Below are positions 8,391 through 16,996 of a DNA stretch of 58,392 nt, piece after piece. Both the position numbers and the translations under genes were made by a program. The stretch comes from DATLXH01 sp035576005. GTDB lineage: Bacteria; Acidobacteriota; Thermoanaerobaculia; Gp7-AA8. Positions within the stretch are counted from its first letter, which is position 1. Every line of letters starts with the position of its first letter. Where the stretch lies: positions 1-58,392 of the forward strand of contig DATLXH010000172.1 of the NCBI GenBank assembly GCA_035576005.1. Direction: 5' to 3'. The notes below the pieces were generated by a model. The model worked only from the letters and a program-made list of their open reading frames with translations, had not been told where the DNA came from and ran no database searches.

Positions 8391-9986
8391 ATGGCACGCA
8401 TCGCCTCATTTCTCGTTCCTCTTTTCCCGTTAGCTGCGAGGCTTCGCAGTGAGCCGGAGCTTCTTGTCGAAGCGGTTGCGATCGTTGACGGGAATGGGAA
8501 TCTTGCGCATGTCGTCGCTGCGACTCGTCGCGCGCGTAAAGGTGGAATCCGACCCGGCCTCTCACTACCGCAGGCCCGCTCGATGATGCCGAAGCTGATC
8601 GTGCGGCCTCGCGATTCAGAATGTGAGCGTACCGCGCAGGAAGCATTACTCGAGGTCGCCGAATCGTTCTCACCCCGCGTCGAGGATGGAGGGGAAGGAA
8701 TTGTCTATCTCGACATCAGCGGCCTCGAGCGGCTCTATCAGCGAGACAGGGGCGATACAGCCAGGCCGGCACTTTCGAATTCATCTTCGGTTAGAGAATC
8801 GGCCGAGCACAATCTCGCGCAGGCAGCTCTGCGAACCGCAGGAACGCTCGGAATGCCGATCCGTGTCGGAATTGCAGCAAGCAAACTGGCCGCGCGAATC
8901 GCCGCCGAGCTTCCGAACTCTCCCACGATCGTTCCGGCAGGAGAAGAGGCGAAGTTTCTCGCTCCCCTTCCGCTCGCGAGACTCACTCCGGCAATCGCAG
9001 CGGCAACCACGATGGAGCGATGGGGAATCGCAGCAATCGGCGATCTTGCGCGGTTGCCGGAAGGGGAAGTGGCAAGCCGGCTCGGCGAGATCGGGCGTGA
9101 ATTGCACTGGCTCGCACGCGGAATCGATCCACGTCCACTCATGCCGCGCCTTCCCTCGCCTGAGTTCCGCGAAGGAATGGACCTCGAGTGGCCACTGGTC
9201 GCGCTCGAAGCGTTTCTCTTCATCGCCAATGCCGCGCTGGATCGACTCTCCAGTCGACTCCTGACAGCCGGCTACTCATGCAGAAAGATCGACCTGACTC
9301 TCAGACTCGAGCCTGATGGATTCCATGCACGAAGCATCGATCTTCCTGCGCCGACTCGCGATGTTAAAACGCTTTTGACTTTGATCCGGCTCGACCTCGA
9401 GTCAAATCCTCCCGGTGCACCCGTCGCCGGATTCACTCTCGTCGCTCATCCCGACCGGGCCCGTCGCGCTCAACTCTCCCTTTTCGGCCCCGCGGCTCTC
9501 TCACCCGACAAGCTCGCCACAGCGATCGCAAGAATCATCTCGCTTCTCGGCGAGGATCGCGTCGGGACCCCGATGGTGATTGACAGCCACGCGCCCGAGC
9601 GATTTTCAATCTCACCCTACGCTCCTCCTCCCCCACCCGAGATGCGACGCACTCCGCGCAAAGGCCGTGGCTTCATGGCAGTCCGGGTCCTTCGACCTGC
9701 CGTTGAACTCGAAGTGATCACGACGGGAGAGAACGGCTCCTTCAAGCTCGCCTCGATCCAATCGATCACGCCGCCGGAAACAGACGACAACCCCACCTTC
9801 AAGCCCATGGAGATTTCCGGCGCGGTCCGCGTCTGCTCCGGACCCTGGAATCTCGAAGAAGCCTGGTGGGGTGACACCCCATCAGATCGGGAGTACTGGG
9901 ACGTGGAGCTCACCAGCGGCGGGGTGTATCGCGTGTTCAGGACACACAACCCGGACTCGTGGTTCAGCGATGGGATTTATGACTGA
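8391..9986 (+). CDS. imuB: ImuB, Y-family polymerase-like protein
   Basis: 531 residues, the usual ImuB length. Y-family (DinB-like) palm and fingers occupy about the first 350 residues (RKGGIRPGLSLPQARSMMP; IVYLDISGLERLY). The Asp-Glu catalytic pair of true Y polymerases is not seen at its expected place, so it should be a catalytically dead adaptor linking the beta clamp and DnaE2, as known for ImuB. The thumb/little-finger region and a C-terminal extension follow (RGFMAVRVLRPAVELEV; the final ~100 residues contain YWDVELTSGGVYRVFR). The start ATG lies ~190 bp after imuA with no strong ribosome site. The gene order imuA-imuB-dnaE2 is the standard cassette. Confidence 0.93.
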   Translation: MARIASFLVPLFPLAARLRSEPELLVEAVAIVDGNGNLAHVVAATRRARKGGIRPGLSLPQARSMMPKLIVRPRDSECERTAQEALLEVAESFSPRVEDGGEGIVYLDISGLERLYQRDRGDTARPALSNSSSVRESAEHNLAQAALRTAGTLGMPIRVGIAASKLAARIAAELPNSPTIVPAGEEAKFLAPLPLARLTPAIAAATTMERWGIAAIGDLARLPEGEVASRLGEIGRELHWLARGIDPRPLMPRLPSPEFREGMDLEWPLVALEAFLFIANAALDRLSSRLLTAGYSCRKIDLTLRLEPDGFHARSIDLPAPTRDVKTLLTLIRLDLESNPPGAPVAGFTLVAHPDRARRAQLSLFGPAALSPDKLATAIARIISLLGEDRVGTPMVIDSHAPERFSISPYAPPPPPEMRRTPRKGRGFMAVRVLRPAVELEVITTGENGSFKLASIQSITPPETDDNPTFKPMEISGAVRVCSGPWNLEEAWWGDTPSDREYWDVELTSGGVYRVFRTHNPDSWFSDGIYD

Positions 9987-10001
9987 GAGAAGAAAAAGGC
10001 T

Positions 10002-10050
10002 GAATGAAGAACGCAGAACGCAGAATGAAGAATGAAGAATGAAGAAAAGA
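10002..10050. repeat. Short tandem array of GAACGCAGAAT / GAAGAAT units, left side
   Basis: About 50 bp of imperfect repeats of GAACGCAGAAT and GAAGAAT directly after imuB. The complementary array lies at 10470-10535, so the two bracket the four-helix-bundle gene as inverted repeats. Confidence 0.85.
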
Positions 10051-10075
10051 GAACACGAAGCAATAACGGAGAGGT

Positions 10076-10435
10076 ATGGCTGAAGATATTCATGAAAGAT
10101 CATTTCGATTTGCGTGCGAGATTGTTCGATTGCATCAGCGTCTAAGTCGAGGCAAACGGACGCCGGCGGCGATTGCTATGCAACTTTTGAAGGCTGGCAC
10201 TTCGATGGGAGCGAATCTCGAGGAAGCCAAAGCTGGCCAGAGTAGAGCGGACTTCCTCAGCAAGTGCCGAATTGCGCTCAAAGAAGGGCGTGAAGCGCAC
10301 TACTGGCTTCGTCTTCTGAAAGCATCTGATAGCTGTAATGAGGATCTAAGTCCGTTGGTTGACGAAGCTAACCAGCTGGTCGCAATCCTGACCACAATCA
10401 TTAAGAAAGCAAGTTTCTCAATCATCCGAAAATGA
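10076..10435 (+). CDS. Four-helix-bundle protein (23S rRNA intervening-sequence/S23 family)
   Basis: 119-residue all-helical protein of the S23/IVP family, recognisable by FRFACEIVRLHQRL, the AMQLLKAGTSMGANLEEAKA segment and the ALKEGREAHYWLRLL helix. Members were first found inside 23S rRNA intervening sequences and also occur as free genes. They form homopentamers and are related to the Avd protein of diversity-generating retroelements; their cellular job is not settled. Here the gene splits imuB from dnaE2 and lies between inverted short-repeat arrays, which suggests it was inserted into the cassette. I see no reverse transcriptase or variable repeat nearby. Confidence 0.88.
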   Translation: MAEDIHERSFRFACEIVRLHQRLSRGKRTPAAIAMQLLKAGTSMGANLEEAKAGQSRADFLSKCRIALKEGREAHYWLRLLKASDSCNEDLSPLVDEANQLVAILTTIIKKASFSIIRK

Positions 10436-10469
10436 ACATTCGCTAGACAAAGGGTCGGTGTTTCCACTT

Positions 10470-10535
10470 TCTTCATTCTGCGTTCTTCATTCTGCGTTCT
10501 TCATTCTGCGTTCTGCGTTCTTCATTCTGCGTTCA
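10470..10535. repeat. Short tandem array of ATTCTGCGTTC units, right side
   Basis: Five or so units of CTTCATTCTGCGTTC and variants, complementary to the array at 10002-10050. It lies just before the dnaE2 start, and open frames running through it (serine/phenylalanine-rich) are not coding. Confidence 0.87.
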
Positions 10536-10562
10536 ATCTTTCGGCCTCTCCCTCCGACAACC

Positions 10563-13500
10563 ATGTCCCAAAGCCCCCCCACACGCGATCTCGACTGCGG
10601 CGGCAAGGTGCCGATGGCTGCCGGTGCGCGCAAGGAGAAGTCGCGCCTGCGGTCGTGGAAGCCGGGGGCGTCGCAGCACTCTCCTCGCCCTTACGTCGAG
10701 CTCCACGCCGCGTCTGCGTTCTCATTCCTTGATGGGGCTTCATTACCCGAGGACCTGCTCGATCAGGCAGCAACGCTCGACCTTCCGGCTATGGCACTCA
10801 TCGATACCAATGGCGTTTATGGCGCCCCACGCTTCTATGGCGCGGCAAAGAAAGCTGGCGTGCGCGCGCTGGTGGGTGCCGAGCTCGTGCTCGAGGAGGG
10901 AGCGCATGAAAAGACGCCGGACATTGGAATGTCCGGCCACAGGCTCCGGCTGATTCCACATGAGATCGGACGGAAACACCCGATTCGCCCTTCCAGATTG
11001 ACCCTTCTCGTTGCGAGCCGCACCGGATACAGGAACCTCTGCCGGCTTCTGACCATCGGCGCAATGGGCAGAGCGAAGGGAGATGCAGTCTACCGTTGGG
11101 AGCAGATCGCGGAGTATTCAGATGGTTTGCATTGCCTGACCGGAGGTGCTGAGGGTGAGGTCGCGCGACTTCTGACGGAGCAAGGTGCGGACGCGGCCCG
11201 GGACAGGATCGCGGCGCTTCATGCGATTTTCAATGGACGCGTTCACATTGAGCTTCAGCGGCACAGGCAGCGCGATGAGGAGCATCGCAACCAGGCACTC
11301 ATCGAGATTGCTTCGCGGCTCCGGATTCCTCTCATCGCCACCAACGGCGTTCGTTACGCGCGCCCCGAGGACAAGCAACTCCACGATGTCCTGACCTGCA
11401 TTCGCGAAGGAACGAATCTCGATGCCGCTGGACGACTCCTCGGCGCCCATCGCGAACGGCATATAAAGAACGCTGCGGCAATGAGCGAGCTCTTTGCCGA
11501 TCTTCCGCGGGCTCTCGATGCCACGGTCGAGCTCGCGAATACTCTCGATTTTACGCTCGCCGATCTGGGGTACCGATTCCCCGACTATCCGCTGCCACCT
11601 GGCGAAACGCCGGCCTCGTTTCTCCGGCAGATCACCTGGAACTCGGCTCGCGCACGCTTCCGACCTCTTACGGCGAAGGCACAACTGCAGCTTGAAAAAG
11701 AGCTGGCGATGATCGAGAAGCTCGATCTGGCCGGCTACTTTCTGATCGTCTGGGACATCGTGCAGTTCTGCCAGCGGGAGAACATTCTGGTCCAGGGACG
11801 CGGGTCGGCGGCAAACAGTGCCGTCTGCTATGCCTTGTCGATCACGGCGGTCGACCCGGTAAAGATGGAGCTCCTCTTCGAGAGATTTCTCTCTGAAGAG
11901 CGCGGCGAGTGGCCCGACATCGATCTCGACCTCCCCTCAGGAGATCAGCGTGAGCGGGTGATCCAGCATGTTTACAAAACGTACGGAGCTCGGGGAGCTG
12001 CCATGACGGCCAACGTGATCACATATCGCGACAAATCGGCGGCACGTGAGGTTGGAAAAGCGCTCGGCTATTCACTCGACCAGGTCGACAAACTTTCCAG
12101 ACAACTCACGAACTGGACCTTCGGCGAGATCCGGGACAAACTCGATACAGTCTCAGTCGAGTTTGCCTCTGCCGGATTCGATATGGAGGACAAACGCGTC
12201 CGACATCTGCTCGAGCTCTGGATGCGGATTCAGAATCTCCCGCGACATCTCGGGCAGCATTCAGGCGGAATGGTCATGGCGGGCGGACACCTCGATGAAG
12301 TCGTTCCACTCGAGCCTGCTTCGATGCCGGGACGCGTCGTCATTCAATGGGACAAGGACGACTGCGCAGATCTCGGACTCATCAAAGTCGATCTGCTCGG
12401 CCTGGGGATGCTTGCCGCTCTCGAAGAGGCGATCTCGATCATCAGGAACCATGAGAGAATCGACGTGGATCTCGCTCATCTCCCGGCTGACGATCCGCTC
12501 GTCTACAAGATGCTCAACGAGGCCGATACGATCGGGATGTTTCAGGTCGAGAGCCGCGCGCAGATGGCGAGCCTGCCACGCCACAAGCCCAGAAACTTCT
12601 ACGACATCGTCGTGCAGGTGGCGATCATTCGTCCGGGGCCGATCGTTGGCGGAATGATCCGGCCGTTTTTCGATCGCCGCCAGGGAAAGATTCCGGTGGA
12701 GTATCCGCATCCTTCCCTCGAGCCTGTCCTCAAGAGAACCCTCGGCGTTCCTCTCTTTCAGGAGCAACTGCTGAAGATCGCGATGGTCGCAGCAGGGTTC
12801 ACAGGTGGTGAAGCTGAGGAGCTCCGACGCGCGATGGGTTTCAAGCGCTCGATGGACAGAATGGTTCACATCGAGGAGCGACTGCGCGCCGGGATGACCA
12901 GCAACGGAATCAGTGCCGAGGCGCAGGAGCAGATCGTCAAGTCGATTACGTCGTTCGCTCTATATGGGTTCCCCGAGTCGCATGCGGCAAGCTTTGCGCT
13001 CATCGCTTATGCGAGTGCTTACATCAAAGCGAGACATCCGGCGGCGTTTTATGTCGCGCTGCTCAACGCCTGGCCGATGGGGTTCTACCATCCCGCAACA
13101 CTCGTCAAGGATGCCCAGCGACATGGAATCGCGGTTCATCCGATTGACGTCAATCACTCTGACTGGATGTGTCGATGGGAAGAAGGGGGCGTTCGACTTG
13201 GCCTTCGGTACGTAAAAGGGCTGCGCGAGAAGAGCGGGCGGGCTATCGAGCGATCGCGGTTGGAGATTTCTTTACGCGACTCCTCACCGGAAGACGCCGG
13301 ACATTGGAATGTCCGGCCACATGAAGGCTTCAGAAGTGTCGAGGATCTGGCGCGACGCTGCAGCTTACGCGACGACCAGCTCACGAGGCTTGCGCATTCC
13401 GGGGCTCTGGCATCGTTCGGACACACGCGTCGAGCGGCGATCTGGCAGGCAGACCTTGCCGCGAAGCGGGGTGGTCCACTTTTCGAGGAGGTGGAAAGCG

Positions 13501-13982
13501 ATCCTCCGAAAGTCCAGCAGCGCTCCACTGACGAGAGAAAACCGGGCGCACAGTCGCCGCTTCCCGAAATGTCGCCGTATGAAGAAACGCTGGCCGATTA
13601 TCGAAGCATGGATCTCACTGCCGGTCCTCATCTGATGGAGCACTCGCGCCGGGTGCTTGCGAACCGAGGAGTTCTTTCGGCTTCTGATCTTCAAGCCATC
13701 CGTGATGGTCAACGGGTGACCACTGCAGGCGCGGTGATCGTCCGGCAGCGACCGGGCACTGCGAAAGGTTTCGTCTTTCTGACACTCGAGGATGAGACGG
13801 GCATGTCGCAGGCGATCGTGAGCCCGACGCTTTTTCGTGAGAACCGCTCACTGATTGTCGGCTCGCCTGGATTAGTCGTGGAGGGCATTCTCCAGAAAGA
13901 CGGCGCGCAATGTTCGCTCAAGGCTGAGCGCTTCTGGGCGTTACGGAATTTCGGCGAGATCCAGAGTCACGACTTTCATTGA
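10563..13982 (+). CDS. dnaE2: DnaE2, error-prone DNA polymerase III alpha subunit
   Basis: Polymerase of the mutagenesis cassette, 1139 residues from the ATG at 10563; longer frames run into the short-repeat array. Order: PHP domain (YVELHAASAFSFLDGASLP from ~residue 46), C-family palm with the catalytic PDIDLDLPSGDQRE (near 452), fingers, helix-hairpin-helix and a C-terminal OB fold (VTTAGAVIVRQRPGTAKGF). Two copies of the family B palindrome lie in frame. At 10914-10940 it reads KTPDIGMSGH in the PHP region (~residues 118-127); at 13294-13320 it reads AGHWNVRPH (~912-920), a different reading frame of the same DNA. Both are likely tolerated surface loops. The upstream leader lacks a clear ribosome site. 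Confidence 0.94.
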   Translation: MSQSPPTRDLDCGGKVPMAAGARKEKSRLRSWKPGASQHSPRPYVELHAASAFSFLDGASLPEDLLDQAATLDLPAMALIDTNGVYGAPRFYGAAKKAGVRALVGAELVLEEGAHEKTPDIGMSGHRLRLIPHEIGRKHPIRPSRLTLLVASRTGYRNLCRLLTIGAMGRAKGDAVYRWEQIAEYSDGLHCLTGGAEGEVARLLTEQGADAARDRIAALHAIFNGRVHIELQRHRQRDEEHRNQALIEIASRLRIPLIATNGVRYARPEDKQLHDVLTCIREGTNLDAAGRLLGAHRERHIKNAAAMSELFADLPRALDATVELANTLDFTLADLGYRFPDYPLPPGETPASFLRQITWNSARARFRPLTAKAQLQLEKELAMIEKLDLAGYFLIVWDIVQFCQRENILVQGRGSAANSAVCYALSITAVDPVKMELLFERFLSEERGEWPDIDLDLPSGDQRERVIQHVYKTYGARGAAMTANVITYRDKSAAREVGKALGYSLDQVDKLSRQLTNWTFGEIRDKLDTVSVEFASAGFDMEDKRVRHLLELWMRIQNLPRHLGQHSGGMVMAGGHLDEVVPLEPASMPGRVVIQWDKDDCADLGLIKVDLLGLGMLAALEEAISIIRNHERIDVDLAHLPADDPLVYKMLNEADTIGMFQVESRAQMASLPRHKPRNFYDIVVQVAIIRPGPIVGGMIRPFFDRRQGKIPVEYPHPSLEPVLKRTLGVPLFQEQLLKIAMVAAGFTGGEAEELRRAMGFKRSMDRMVHIEERLRAGMTSNGISAEAQEQIVKSITSFALYGFPESHAASFALIAYASAYIKARHPAAFYVALLNAWPMGFYHPATLVKDAQRHGIAVHPIDVNHSDWMCRWEEGGVRLGLRYVKGLREKSGRAIERSRLEISLRDSSPEDAGHWNVRPHEGFRSVEDLARRCSLRDDQLTRLAHSGALASFGHTRRAAIWQADLAAKRGGPLFEEVESDPPKVQQRSTDERKPGAQSPLPEMSPYEETLADYRSMDLTAGPHLMEHSRRVLANRGVLSASDLQAIRDGQRVTTAGAVIVRQRPGTAKGFVFLTLEDETGMSQAIVSPTLFRENRSLIVGSPGLVVEGILQKDGAQCSLKAERFWALRNFGEIQSHDFH
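10914..10940. repeat. Family B palindrome inside dnaE2 (PHP region)
   Basis: Complete B unit read in frame as KTPDIGMSGH. It adds codons without breaking the polymerase frame. Confidence 0.93.
13294..13320. repeat. Family B palindrome inside dnaE2 (C-terminal region)
   Basis: Second B unit in the same gene, read as AGHWNVRPH, i.e. in another frame than the first copy. Confidence 0.93.
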
Positions 13983-14000
13983 ACAATGGCGTGATGTTTT

Positions 14001-14078
14001 GTGGCCGGACATTCCAATGTCCGGCGCCTCGCCAAACAGAGTTACGAAAAGACGCCGGACATTGGAATGTCCGGCCAC
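14001..14078. repeat. Inverted pair of family B palindromes after dnaE2
   Basis: Two complete units (14001-14027 and 14051-14078) in opposite orientation with 23 bp between, able to form one long hairpin that could end dnaE2 transcription. The same arrangement occurs at 39142-39223 and 54821-54902. Confidence 0.9.
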
Positions 14079-15204
14079 AAAACAGCGGGCGTCTATCTGG
14101 TCTACAATCATTCAAGCAGAGGCATCCAACATAACGCAGGCACCGCTTACCCCGCTTCCAGCCCCTCCTGTTGCCACGCCGATCACACGGCGGCCACCAG
14201 CTACCGAGATCGCCGCATGGTTGATCGTTGGCGCGGCGTTGCTGTATGTCCTCGAGGACAAGCTCGTCGCGGGAGTCATCGCCGGACTATCGCTCTATCT
14301 GCTGCTGGAGTTTCTCGCCCGTGTCTTCATGCGCTCGATGTCGGGCGAAGCCGCACGACCTCTGGCCGTAGTGGCGGTAGCACTGATAGGCGGTGGGGTA
14401 CTTGCTGGCGGAGTTGCACTCATGGTGGCCTTCTTTCGAGGGCAGGCGGGCGATCTCCCCGCACTGATGACGAAGATGGCGGACATCCTCGAATCGACGC
14501 GCGCCGCTCTTGGTGCGTTCGGCTACAAGATCATTCCGGAGGTCCTGCTCGACGCCGAGGGGTTGAAAGCCGCGATGGCGAAATGGCTCAAGCAAAATGC
14601 TGCGGCGATCCGAATGGCTGGTGGCAGTTTCAGCAAGGCGCTCGTGCACGTGATCATGGGATTCCTGCTGGCCTTGCTGGTATTTTTTCGCAACAAAACC
14701 CGAGGCGATGCAGAGCCGAGCGGCCCTCTGGGCGAATACCTGGTTCAGAAGGTCAAGCGGTTCATGAGGGCGTTCCGCCAGATCGCAGTGGCGCAGGCAA
14801 AAATATCGGCGGTCAACACTATCCTCACGGGTATCTACCTGCTCGGAATTCTTCCGCTGTTCGGGAAAAAGCTGCCTTTCACGATGACGATCATCGTAGT
14901 CACGTTTCTCTGCGGTCTCATCCCGATCCTGGGAAACCTGATCTCGAACACCGTGATCGTCATCGTTTCGCTCGGCATCTCTCCACTGACGGCCATCGGA
15001 TCGCTGGCGTTCCTGGTGATCATCCACAAACTCGAGTACCTCGTGAACTCGCGAATCGTGGGAGGACAGACCAACTCTCAGGCCTGGGAGATTCTCATGG
15101 CGATCATCATCGGCGAGACCGCGTTCGGCATTGGGGGCGTGGTGATGGCCCCGATCATCTACGCGTTCGTCAAGAACGAGCTACGCGAGCGCAAGCTCGT
15201 TTAG
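14017..15204 (+). CDS. AI-2E family transporter-like membrane protein (PF01594)
   Basis: Polytopic inner-membrane protein of ~395 residues. It has the family pattern of a helical pair near the N-terminus (AAWLIVGAALLYVLEDKLVA), a third helix (AVVAVALIGGGVLAGGVALM), a long soluble stretch, a helix at MGFLLALLVFF, and a C-terminal bundle with LGILPLFGKKLPF, TFLCGLIPILGNLISNT and SRIVGGQTNSQAWEIL. Members include TqsA and Na+/H+ antiporters, so the substrate cannot be told. The start is unclear: the only ATG/TTG codons before the first helix lie in the family B repeats (TTG 13999, ATG 14017), so the native start may be a rare codon downstream or the repeat may now provide it. Confidence 0.82.
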   Translation: MSGASPNRVTKRRRTLECPATKQRASIWSTIIQAEASNITQAPLTPLPAPPVATPITRRPPATEIAAWLIVGAALLYVLEDKLVAGVIAGLSLYLLLEFLARVFMRSMSGEAARPLAVVAVALIGGGVLAGGVALMVAFFRGQAGDLPALMTKMADILESTRAALGAFGYKIIPEVLLDAEGLKAAMAKWLKQNAAAIRMAGGSFSKALVHVIMGFLLALLVFFRNKTRGDAEPSGPLGEYLVQKVKRFMRAFRQIAVAQAKISAVNTILTGIYLLGILPLFGKKLPFTMTIIVVTFLCGLIPILGNLISNTVIVIVSLGISPLTAIGSLAFLVIIHKLEYLVNSRIVGGQTNSQAWEILMAIIIGETAFGIGGVVMAPIIYAFVKNELRERKLV

Positions 15205-15242
15205 CCCGCATTTCTCACAGACCTTTGTCGTCAAATGCGGGC
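15203..15242. repeat. Family A remnant, arms only
   Basis: AGCCCGCATTTCTCACAGAC joined almost directly to AAATGCGGGC; the centre of the palindrome is deleted. It sits between convergent genes, encodes the last codons and stop (ARI-TGA) of the minus-strand gene, and could act as a bidirectional terminator. Confidence 0.8.
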
Positions 15243-15854
15243 AAGCCCATCGATCTTTGCGGCGAGAACGAAATCGCTGCGGGTCAACCCGTCGATCGCA
15301 TGCGTCCAGATCACTACCGCGACACTCCCCCACTTCAGCGTGATATCGGGATGATGCCCCTGTAGCTCCGCGAGGTCACCAATCTGGTTCGTGAAGGCGA
15401 GTGCCCTCCGAAAATCGGGAAACGTCCACGAGCGCTCGAGATGGTGATTGCTCACAAGCCTCCAGCCGTCTGCGAGTTGCCCGAGCAACTTCGCGGCGAC
15501 CTCCTCTGACAGAGGCGGTACACCACCGCGACAGGGAACGCATTGCTCGGCTGCAAGATCGTGCTCCGAATCGAGTGGTTCGGCAGCCAATCGCCGTTCC
15601 GATAGATCCCTGATCCGTTCGAGCAAAGCTTTCACGTCGACCCGGTGACGGAACACTTCCTGATCCTGAACGAAGCCCACCGGCACGTCGTTGCCATAGA
15701 TCGCCAGCGACGGATCTGACTCGATGTCAATCTCACGGAGAATTAATGCTTCCCCCAATTCGTCCCGGAGCTCTTCCAGCTTCGCTCTCGCTTCCTCGCA
15801 AAGATGGCAGCCTGCTCTGCCATAAATCGTGATCTCAGTGGGGCTCGTCGTCAT
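15231..15854 (-). CDS. Glutaredoxin-like (DUF836) / pterin-4a-carbinolamine dehydratase fusion
   Basis: 207 residues with two domains. Residues ~6-90 are a thioredoxin-fold DUF836/glutaredoxin-like domain with the redox pair CHLC (YGRAGCHLCEEARAKL) and a cis-Pro-like DVPVGFVQDQEVF. Residues ~103-207 are a pterin-4a-carbinolamine dehydratase (PCD/DCoH) domain with CVPCRGGVPPL, WRLVSNHHLERSW, the catalytic LQGHHPDITLKWG and IDGLTRSDFVLAAKID. PCD dehydrates the hydroxylated pterin cofactor of aromatic amino acid hydroxylases. No hydroxylase lies nearby, and the reason for joining it to a redox domain is unknown. The last residues come from a family A arm. Confidence 0.87.
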   Translation of the reverse strand: MTTSPTEITIYGRAGCHLCEEARAKLEELRDELGEALILREIDIESDPSLAIYGNDVPVGFVQDQEVFRHRVDVKALLERIRDLSERRLAAEPLDSEHDLAAEQCVPCRGGVPPLSEEVAAKLLGQLADGWRLVSNHHLERSWTFPDFRRALAFTNQIGDLAELQGHHPDITLKWGSVAVVIWTHAIDGLTRSDFVLAAKIDGLARI

Positions 15855-15932
15855 GATTCATCGTAACCGGTTACACGAGAGCCGGACAGTCCTTCCGGAA
15901 GAGGGACCGTGTCCACGCGACGAGCGCTGAGG

Positions 15933-16011
15933 TTTAACAGCGTGGAACGCTGGTGAAATGGTGATGAAGGCCCTCGTGTAGCGCAGGTGAAGAGGTAATG
16001 ACACGGGTCGC
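15933..16011. repeat. Family F dispersed repeat, copy 1
   Basis: TTTAACAGCGTGGAACGCTGGTGAA, then GATGAAGGCCCTCGTGTAGCGC and GGTGAAGAGGTAATGACACG. Related segments occur at 31411 and 49696. It fills most of the gap between the fusion gene and the SDR gene. Confidence 0.65.
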
Positions 16012-16114
16012 GTTCGCAGAGGGGACGCCCTGGAAAAGGGCGAACCACCCATCTGTGCCTCAGGCCCTGATCCCTGTTTCCCGGAGTCAACTCCGACGCT
16101 GCTACCATCCAACG

Positions 16115-16897
16115 ATGAAGAAACGATCCCTGACCACGCCAACCATTGATCTCGCGGGGCGAGTCGCTCTGATCACCGGGGCATCGCGCGGCATTGGACG
16201 CGAGACTGCCACGCTCATGGCAGCCGCTGGAGCGTCGATCGCCATCAACCATCGAAGTAGCGAGGAGGACGCCCGAACACTCTCGGATGAGATCGGCGCC
16301 GAGCGCAGCACTGTCATTCGCGCCGATGTAGGAGACCCATCCCAGGTCGCGCGGATGGTCGAGGAGACGATCGACCATTTCGGCCGACTCGATATTCTCG
16401 TGAATAACGCCGCGACGTTTGCGCTCAACAAGTTTGACCGTGACGACTATGAGGAGTGGCAGAACGGCTGGCAGCGGACGTTCCAGGTCAACGTTTTCGG
16501 CGCTGCGAATGCGGCCTTCCTCGCGATGCGATGGATGCGTGAGAACGGAGGAGGCAAGATCATCAATGTCGCGTCCCGTGCCGCCTTTCGTGGAGAGACT
16601 GAGTTCGCAGACTACGGTGCGTCGAAGGCAGCGCTCGTGAACCTCACACGAAGCCTTGCGCGTTCCTGTGCGGGCGATAAGATCATCGCGAGTTGCGTTG
16701 CACCCGGGTTCGTCGACACCAGCATGGCAGCTGAGGAACTCAAGCTGCACGGTGATGAAATTGTCGCCCAGATTCCTGTGGGCCGAGTGGCGGAGGTGGC
16801 GGACGTCGCGAACGTGATCCTGTTCCTGGCGTCGCCGCTTTCCGACTATCTTGCAGGCGTGACAATCGACGTGAATGGCGGGTCGTATTTTCACTGA
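16115..16897 (+). CDS. Short-chain dehydrogenase/reductase (SDR)
   Basis: 260-residue classical SDR. NAD(P) site TGASRGIGRETATL (residues ~24-37), the Asp of IRADVGDPSQV, NNAA at ~95, and a Ser/Tyr/Lys catalytic set in INVASRAAF and YGASKAALVNL, followed by PGFVDTSM. The FabG-like C-terminus LAGVTIDVNGGSYF is present. The start ATG at 16115 is just ahead of the Rossmann strand; earlier starts run into repeat F. It may reduce or oxidise a ketone or alcohol, but the substrate cannot be named. It stands alone on the plus strand before a small membrane protein. Confidence 0.88.
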   Translation: MKKRSLTTPTIDLAGRVALITGASRGIGRETATLMAAAGASIAINHRSSEEDARTLSDEIGAERSTVIRADVGDPSQVARMVEETIDHFGRLDILVNNAATFALNKFDRDDYEEWQNGWQRTFQVNVFGAANAAFLAMRWMRENGGGKIINVASRAAFRGETEFADYGASKAALVNLTRSLARSCAGDKIIASCVAPGFVDTSMAAEELKLHGDEIVAQIPVGRVAEVADVANVILFLASPLSDYLAGVTIDVNGGSYFH

Positions 16898-16996
16898 CTC
16901 CACGTTAGGCAGATTCCCAGCTTCCGAGCATACATCACCGTAGAATGCAAGCCTGCAGAAGATTAACCGGCCTGCTTCTTGCTCCCGAGGAACCGA

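Noticed and set aside
10076..10435. Avd gene of a diversity-generating retroelement
   Set aside because: The fold is related, but no reverse transcriptase, template or variable repeat is present nearby.
10002..10535. CRISPR array
   Set aside because: Units are only 7-11 bases, tandem and without spacers.
14001..15365. 454-codon frame overlapping the AI-2E-type gene
   Set aside because: Arg/Gly/His-rich and without hydrophobic segments. The other frame has the expected membrane helices and family motifs, although it is shorter.
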